Shown: piece by piece, positions 5,573 through 8,193 of the stretch | Layout: every line of letters begins with the position of its first letter | Numbering within the stretch: position 1 is the first letter of the stretch | From: Clostridiaceae bacterium | GTDB lineage: Bacteria; Bacillota; Clostridia; Oscillospirales; Acutalibacteraceae | Direction: 5' to 3' | Assembly (NCBI GenBank): GCA_016292455.1 | Contig: JAEDIL010000078.1 | Span: forward strand, 1-8,193 | DNA: 8,193 bases | Notes under the pieces: model-generated | What the model was told of the DNA's origin: nothing | Seen by the model: only the letters and a program-made list of their open reading frames with translations | The model's database searches: none | Program-made: the position numbers and the translations under genes

Positions 5573-5607
5573 AGGCTTCACCGGTGAGCCTGATTTTTTG
5601 CAATCAG
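5573..5607 (-). terminator. Weak terminator-like hairpins just after the amidase stop codon
   Basis: The arms aggct-cac / gtg-agcct (5573-5591) form a GC-rich hairpin with one bulged base. A second small hairpin, ctgatt/aatcag (5590-5607), overlaps its edge by two bases, so both cannot form fully at once. On the minus strand only three T residues follow the GC-rich stem. On the plus strand TGATTTTTT follows, so it would act better in that direction, although no plus-strand gene is seen. Assignment as the amidase terminator is tentative. Confidence 0.35.
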
Positions 5608-5608
5608 A

Positions 5609-6892
5609 TTACTTAACAATTATTGAATCACCGTTCAGCTGCATGGAGTAGGTTATGCTGTAATCCTGATTCATGCATACCTTTGCGGTCAGGTTGGTGC
5701 TGTCATAAATAATGCTGTACTGCGTATACGAGGTAGGTTCGCCTTCAACATATTCCTGCGAAGCATTTTTCAGCGCATTCATGGCTTCAAGCTCAGTCAT
5801 TTTTGTTATTAGCTTGTCGCCCTTGCCGTGCAGATGGTCTTCTATAACCTCGGCAACGGAGTTAAAACGCGCATAGCCATGTCCATAGCCGTATTTGTAT
5901 GCCTTTGTCGTATCAGCAGGACCGGGGTATTTTTCTTTCAGCACTCCGTCTTTGTAGCTGTCGCAAGCGTCCTCATACCCAACATAGAAATTTGCTATTG
6001 CGTCCTGATATGTAACTTTGAGTTCGTCATATCTCCACTCAAATACCGCCGCATTACCTGTTTTGTCTGTTACAAAAAGGTGGTAATCATTTCCGAGAAG
6101 ATTTACAACATTGTAGGTTTTTGCAAGCTCAACAGCTTCTTCAACCGTTGCGCAGTTGTCCAGCAATTCACGCAGAAGCACCGGAATAATAACCTGCTCT
6201 CTGCCTTTGACTTTCTGGTAGGTTGCGTGTTCGCCCTCCTTAACGTCAAGAGCAAGAATTGAAACCGTCAGCCCCTTTTCATTCATGCCGTCCATGCAGA
6301 GATAAGGCAAGAGAACCAACGGCGTAAGATTTGTTTTGCCGTCGTCAAGCGCTCCCTTATAAAACGACAGTCCGAGTTCAGACAGCCAGAATGCGTCGGC
6401 AACACCGATTGAAGAATATCTTCCCTTAGGCGTACACCGGACAGCGACATTAAGCCCGCTCAGCTCATTGTTTTTTGTCAGATGCGGAACATCATAGTTA
6501 CGGGCGGTCAAAGCGTTTTTTCCGTCCTCGCTGAAAGTTGAAAACGCGGTGCAGCTTCCCTTTGAAATCAGCTTCAACGCATGGACGATAGTCTGAATTC
6601 CCTTCTTGTAATAATCCTCTGTGCATTCCATCGAATAGAAATATCCGTCCTCGTCAACTCTTTCAATGGATTTAAGGGACTTTTTCATTTCATCGTCAAG
6701 AAAAAGCCTTGAATAATAGTTTTTGCCGTTGTCAATCGAAATCAGGCTCTCTCCGAGAAATACGCCGACAAAGGCAACAAGTATAGCTAAAACAAGAAGT
6801 ATTGGAACAAACACCTTGGAAACACGTCTCCTTTTTTTCTTTGACTCTTTTAACCTTTTTTCGTTGCTGTCAATTCCTTTAATCTTCAACAA
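5609..6892 (-). CDS. Membrane-anchored choloylglycine/C45-like Ntn hydrolase (linear amide C-N hydrolase)
   Basis: This protein (427 residues) has a very basic N-terminus (1-26), one membrane helix (about 27-49) and a large extracytoplasmic domain. The domain carries Ntn amidase landmarks. Cys114 in KGSCTAF is the expected nucleophile, freed by self-cleavage before it. Arg131 and Asp134 (ARNYD) lie 17 and 20 residues later, as in choloylglycine hydrolases. Asn204 sits in DGMNEKGL, the oxyanion-type Asn motif. Arg342 in YGHGYARF may be the later conserved Arg. The substrate is an amide or N-acyl compound that cannot be named; bile-salt hydrolase activity should not be assumed. There is no in-frame ATG before the membrane helix, so initiation is at TTG: two TTG codons are in tandem (6892, 6889), and the GGGGGG site suits the second better. 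A membrane XRE regulator lies 147 bases upstream in the same direction. Confidence 0.82.
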   Translation of the reverse strand: MLKIKGIDSNEKRLKESKKKRRRVSKVFVPILLVLAILVAFVGVFLGESLISIDNGKNYYSRLFLDDEMKKSLKSIERVDEDGYFYSMECTEDYYKKGIQTIVHALKLISKGSCTAFSTFSEDGKNALTARNYDVPHLTKNNELSGLNVAVRCTPKGRYSSIGVADAFWLSELGLSFYKGALDDGKTNLTPLVLLPYLCMDGMNEKGLTVSILALDVKEGEHATYQKVKGREQVIIPVLLRELLDNCATVEEAVELAKTYNVVNLLGNDYHLFVTDKTGNAAVFEWRYDELKVTYQDAIANFYVGYEDACDSYKDGVLKEKYPGPADTTKAYKYGYGHGYARFNSVAEVIEDHLHGKGDKLITKMTELEAMNALKNASQEYVEGEPTSYTQYSIIYDSTNLTAKVCMNQDYSITYSMQLNGDSIIVK

Positions 6893-6927
6893 AATCCCCC
6901 CATAAATTAACTTAATACTTTAATGAG

Positions 6928-6944
6928 TGCCGTTTTCTCCGGCA
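6928..6944. repeat. Small inverted repeat in the amidase upstream region
   Basis: The arms tgccg (6928-6932) and cggca (6940-6944) enclose seven bases, about 36 bases upstream of the amidase start. It could be a leader hairpin or an operator half-site pair. The short length keeps confidence low. Confidence 0.3.
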
Positions 6945-6945
6945 A

Positions 6946-6974
6946 GCTTTAAATATCCGACGCCCTGATGTCAA
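6946..6974 (-). promoter_or_regulatory. Possible promoter of the amidase gene
   Basis: On the minus strand a perfect TTGACA (6969-6974) stands 17 bases from TAAAGC (6946-6951), a poor -10 box. A weak promoter or one needing an activator would fit. The amidase may instead, or also, be transcribed from the XRE gene upstream, as no strong terminator is seen between them. Confidence 0.4.
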
Positions 6975-7039
6975 CGCTTTTGCTTGCTCACGGAAAAACC
7001 GTTATTCAGTTCAGGAAACGGACAAGCACTGTTTCATTA

Positions 7040-7753
7040 TTATTCCGGCAGTTGCCACGAACAGCCGTTTCCTTCAAAGCTGAAAGTTTCTGCCAATGTC
7101 AGATTACGCATCTCATCTTCACAGTCAATATTCAGCACTACGGCATACTCTGAAAATTCCGACAGCTTGTCTTTGTCAAATACGGCTGTGCAAATTCCAT
7201 TATCATATTGCGCAACAACTGTTTCATTGGAAAATCTGCCGTCACGACTGTTCATTGTAACAGTATATACCATATCATCGTTACCGACGCTCGGAACGAA
7301 GGAACAAATCACTTCTTTGCTGTTGCCGCTGAAATAAACATTTGATATTTCCGTCTTTTCAAACAGAAAGCTCTTCCCGGATTCTTGAAAAAAGCTGTTG
7401 TTTGAAAAAGCTTTCCCAATAAGGAAACCAACGACAAGAATAAGGATCAGGCAAATAATTTTCCAAAGATTTGCCGAACGGCGGTTTCTGACAGCAAGCT
7501 GTTCATTGATTCTTGCCAATTGGTCAGCAATCGAGTTTTGATTCTCCTCTGAATCAGGCTGACTTCCCAAAAGCTCCTGAACCGGTATCTCAAATTCCTC
7601 AGCAATGCGTTGGAGTGTTTGCGCGTCGGGAACCGAAAGACCTTTTTCCCATTTGGAGACCGTTTGGCGAACTACATCCAGCCTGATTGCAAGTGCTTCC
7701 TGAGTAAGACCGCTTTGTTTTCTGAGTTTTTTAATGTTTTCGTTTAACATCAT
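7040..7753 (-). CDS. Membrane-anchored XRE-family transcriptional regulator
   Basis: This 237-residue protein has an N-terminal XRE/Cro-C1 DNA-binding domain (about 6-60, with QEALAIRLDVVRQTVSKWEKG covering the HTH), a polar linker (63-94), one membrane helix (about 96-114, LWKIICLILILVVGFLIG) and an extracytoplasmic domain (115-237). That domain looks beta-rich and contains Cys150, Cys188, Cys211 and Cys231, which could form disulfides or bind a ligand. It fits a one-component transmembrane regulator that senses an external signal and controls nearby genes, probably itself and the downstream amidase. The signal is unknown. Two ATGs are in tandem (7753, 7750) after AAAGGTGG (7759-7766); the second has the better spacing of 8 bases. 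Confidence 0.87.
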   Translation of the reverse strand: MMLNENIKKLRKQSGLTQEALAIRLDVVRQTVSKWEKGLSVPDAQTLQRIAEEFEIPVQELLGSQPDSEENQNSIADQLARINEQLAVRNRRSANLWKIICLILILVVGFLIGKAFSNNSFFQESGKSFLFEKTEISNVYFSGNSKEVICSFVPSVGNDDMVYTVTMNSRDGRFSNETVVAQYDNGICTAVFDKDKLSEFSEYAVVLNIDCEDEMRNLTLAETFSFEGNGCSWQLPE

Positions 7754-7810
7754 TCATTCCACCTTTCGACACTCATTTTAACTATCCGATCCGCTCAATT
7801 CAAGCAACCG

Positions 7811-7820
7811 TTGTTAACAA
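7811..7820. promoter_or_regulatory. Palindrome in the XRE regulator leader
   Basis: The perfect 10-bp palindrome ttgttaacaa lies between the predicted transcription start (about 7852) and the start codon. It is a possible autoregulatory operator of the XRE protein. It is short and AT-rich, so chance is possible. Confidence 0.35.
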
Positions 7821-7858
7821 AGCGCAATGGAAAGGCACATTTCAAGTTTTGTTGACAA

Positions 7859-7887
7859 ATAATAACATATAACAACCGGAAAATCAA
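7859..7887 (-). promoter_or_regulatory. Extended -10 promoter of the membrane XRE gene
   Basis: On the minus strand TTGATT (7882-7887) and TATTAT (7859-7864) are 17 bases apart. A TG one base upstream of the -10 box makes it an extended -10 promoter. The start near 7852 gives a leader of about 100 nt. Confidence 0.7.
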
Positions 7888-8193
7888 TACGTGACGTCGA
7901 GTAGTTTCATTACTTTTATACACCCGACAAGTATTCGGATTGAAATATTACCAAACTCATCAAAAGAAATATCCGTGTAAAGAAGCATTGACATGATTCT
8001 ATTGAATTCATCAATACAGCCATATCATTATATGACAAAATGGGAGCATTGGTTTATCCATAACAAATATGTTTTCTTCCCGTAAGGTTTTTGCAGCCGG
8101 CAAATCCCCCGGAATTTTTATAGATATATATATCACACCTTCTTTGTGTTGTTAAATTGGTTTTGGTAAAAGGGGTTGCAGAAAAGGGACTGT
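7888..8193. other. AT-rich non-coding right end, nothing identified
   Basis: No frame on either strand has both convincing length and a start signal. The best is a 36-codon minus-strand frame (7884-7994) without a clear ribosome binding site. There is a 12-bp AT palindrome, gatatatatatc (8123-8134), and an isolated plus-strand TTGACA (7988-7993) without a good -10 box. A gene whose body lies outside the window could have its upstream region here. Confidence 0.4.

Noticed and set aside
7884..7994. Minus-strand 36-codon frame (MSMLLYTDISFDEF...)
   Set aside because: Its composition is protein-like and it might be a gene remnant, but there is no ribosome binding site, it overlaps the XRE promoter -35 box and it is very short.
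7988..8035. Plus-strand promoter starting with TTGACA at 7988
   Set aside because: No acceptable -10 hexamer occurs at 16-18 bases and no gene follows within the window.

Overview
The window looks like chromosomal DNA of an anaerobic Firmicute, most likely a gut-type clostridium (Oscillospiraceae/Lachnospiraceae-like). The grounds are strong AGGAGG-type ribosome binding sites, near-consensus sigma-A promoters with 17-bp spacers, a Gram-positive-type LexA box, a K+-dependent membrane pyrophosphatase and a secreted GH5 glycosidase. This is inference; no species-level marker is present. Apart from a partial gene end at the left edge, every gene I can support is on the minus strand.

Layout, left to right. 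Bases 1-75 are the last codons of a plus-strand gene of unknown identity. A bidirectional terminator (about 235-270) separates it from a tRNA-Thr(GGU) gene (270-345, minus) with a perfect TTGACA-17-TATAAT promoter. A terminator at 463-493 ends hppA (516-2546), a K+-dependent membrane-bound ion-pumping pyrophosphatase with its own promoter and a possible 14-codon leader ORF. Next is a secreted GH5 glycoside hydrolase (2864-4144) with a strong terminator, its own promoter and a palindrome between promoter and start codon. Upstream of it lies a two-gene operon. Its first gene encodes a DNA-binding protein that joins a sigma-70 region-4-like HTH to an XRE HTH (4489-5136). Its second encodes a 70-residue coiled-coil protein (4260-4472). 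The operon promoter has a LexA-type palindrome immediately after its -10 box.

A 470-bp non-coding stretch with several hairpins (5137-5608) follows. Then come a membrane-anchored Ntn-type choloylglycine/C45-like amidase (5609-6892) and, upstream of it in the same direction, a membrane-anchored XRE regulator (7040-7753). The last 440 bases (7754-8193) hold that regulator's promoter and otherwise nothing I can call a gene.

How the genes may work together. hppA and the tRNA are housekeeping units. The sigma/XRE fusion plus coiled-coil pair is a small regulatory cassette probably induced by DNA damage; no terminator is visible between it and the GH5 gene, so read-through is possible. The membrane XRE protein and the membrane amidase form a plausible sensor/enzyme pair, both with an N-terminal cytoplasmic part, one membrane helix and an extracytoplasmic domain. 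The SOS-linked cassette and the sensor/amidase pair are the two parts most worth following up. I see no CRISPR array, transposase, prophage structural gene or clear attachment site.
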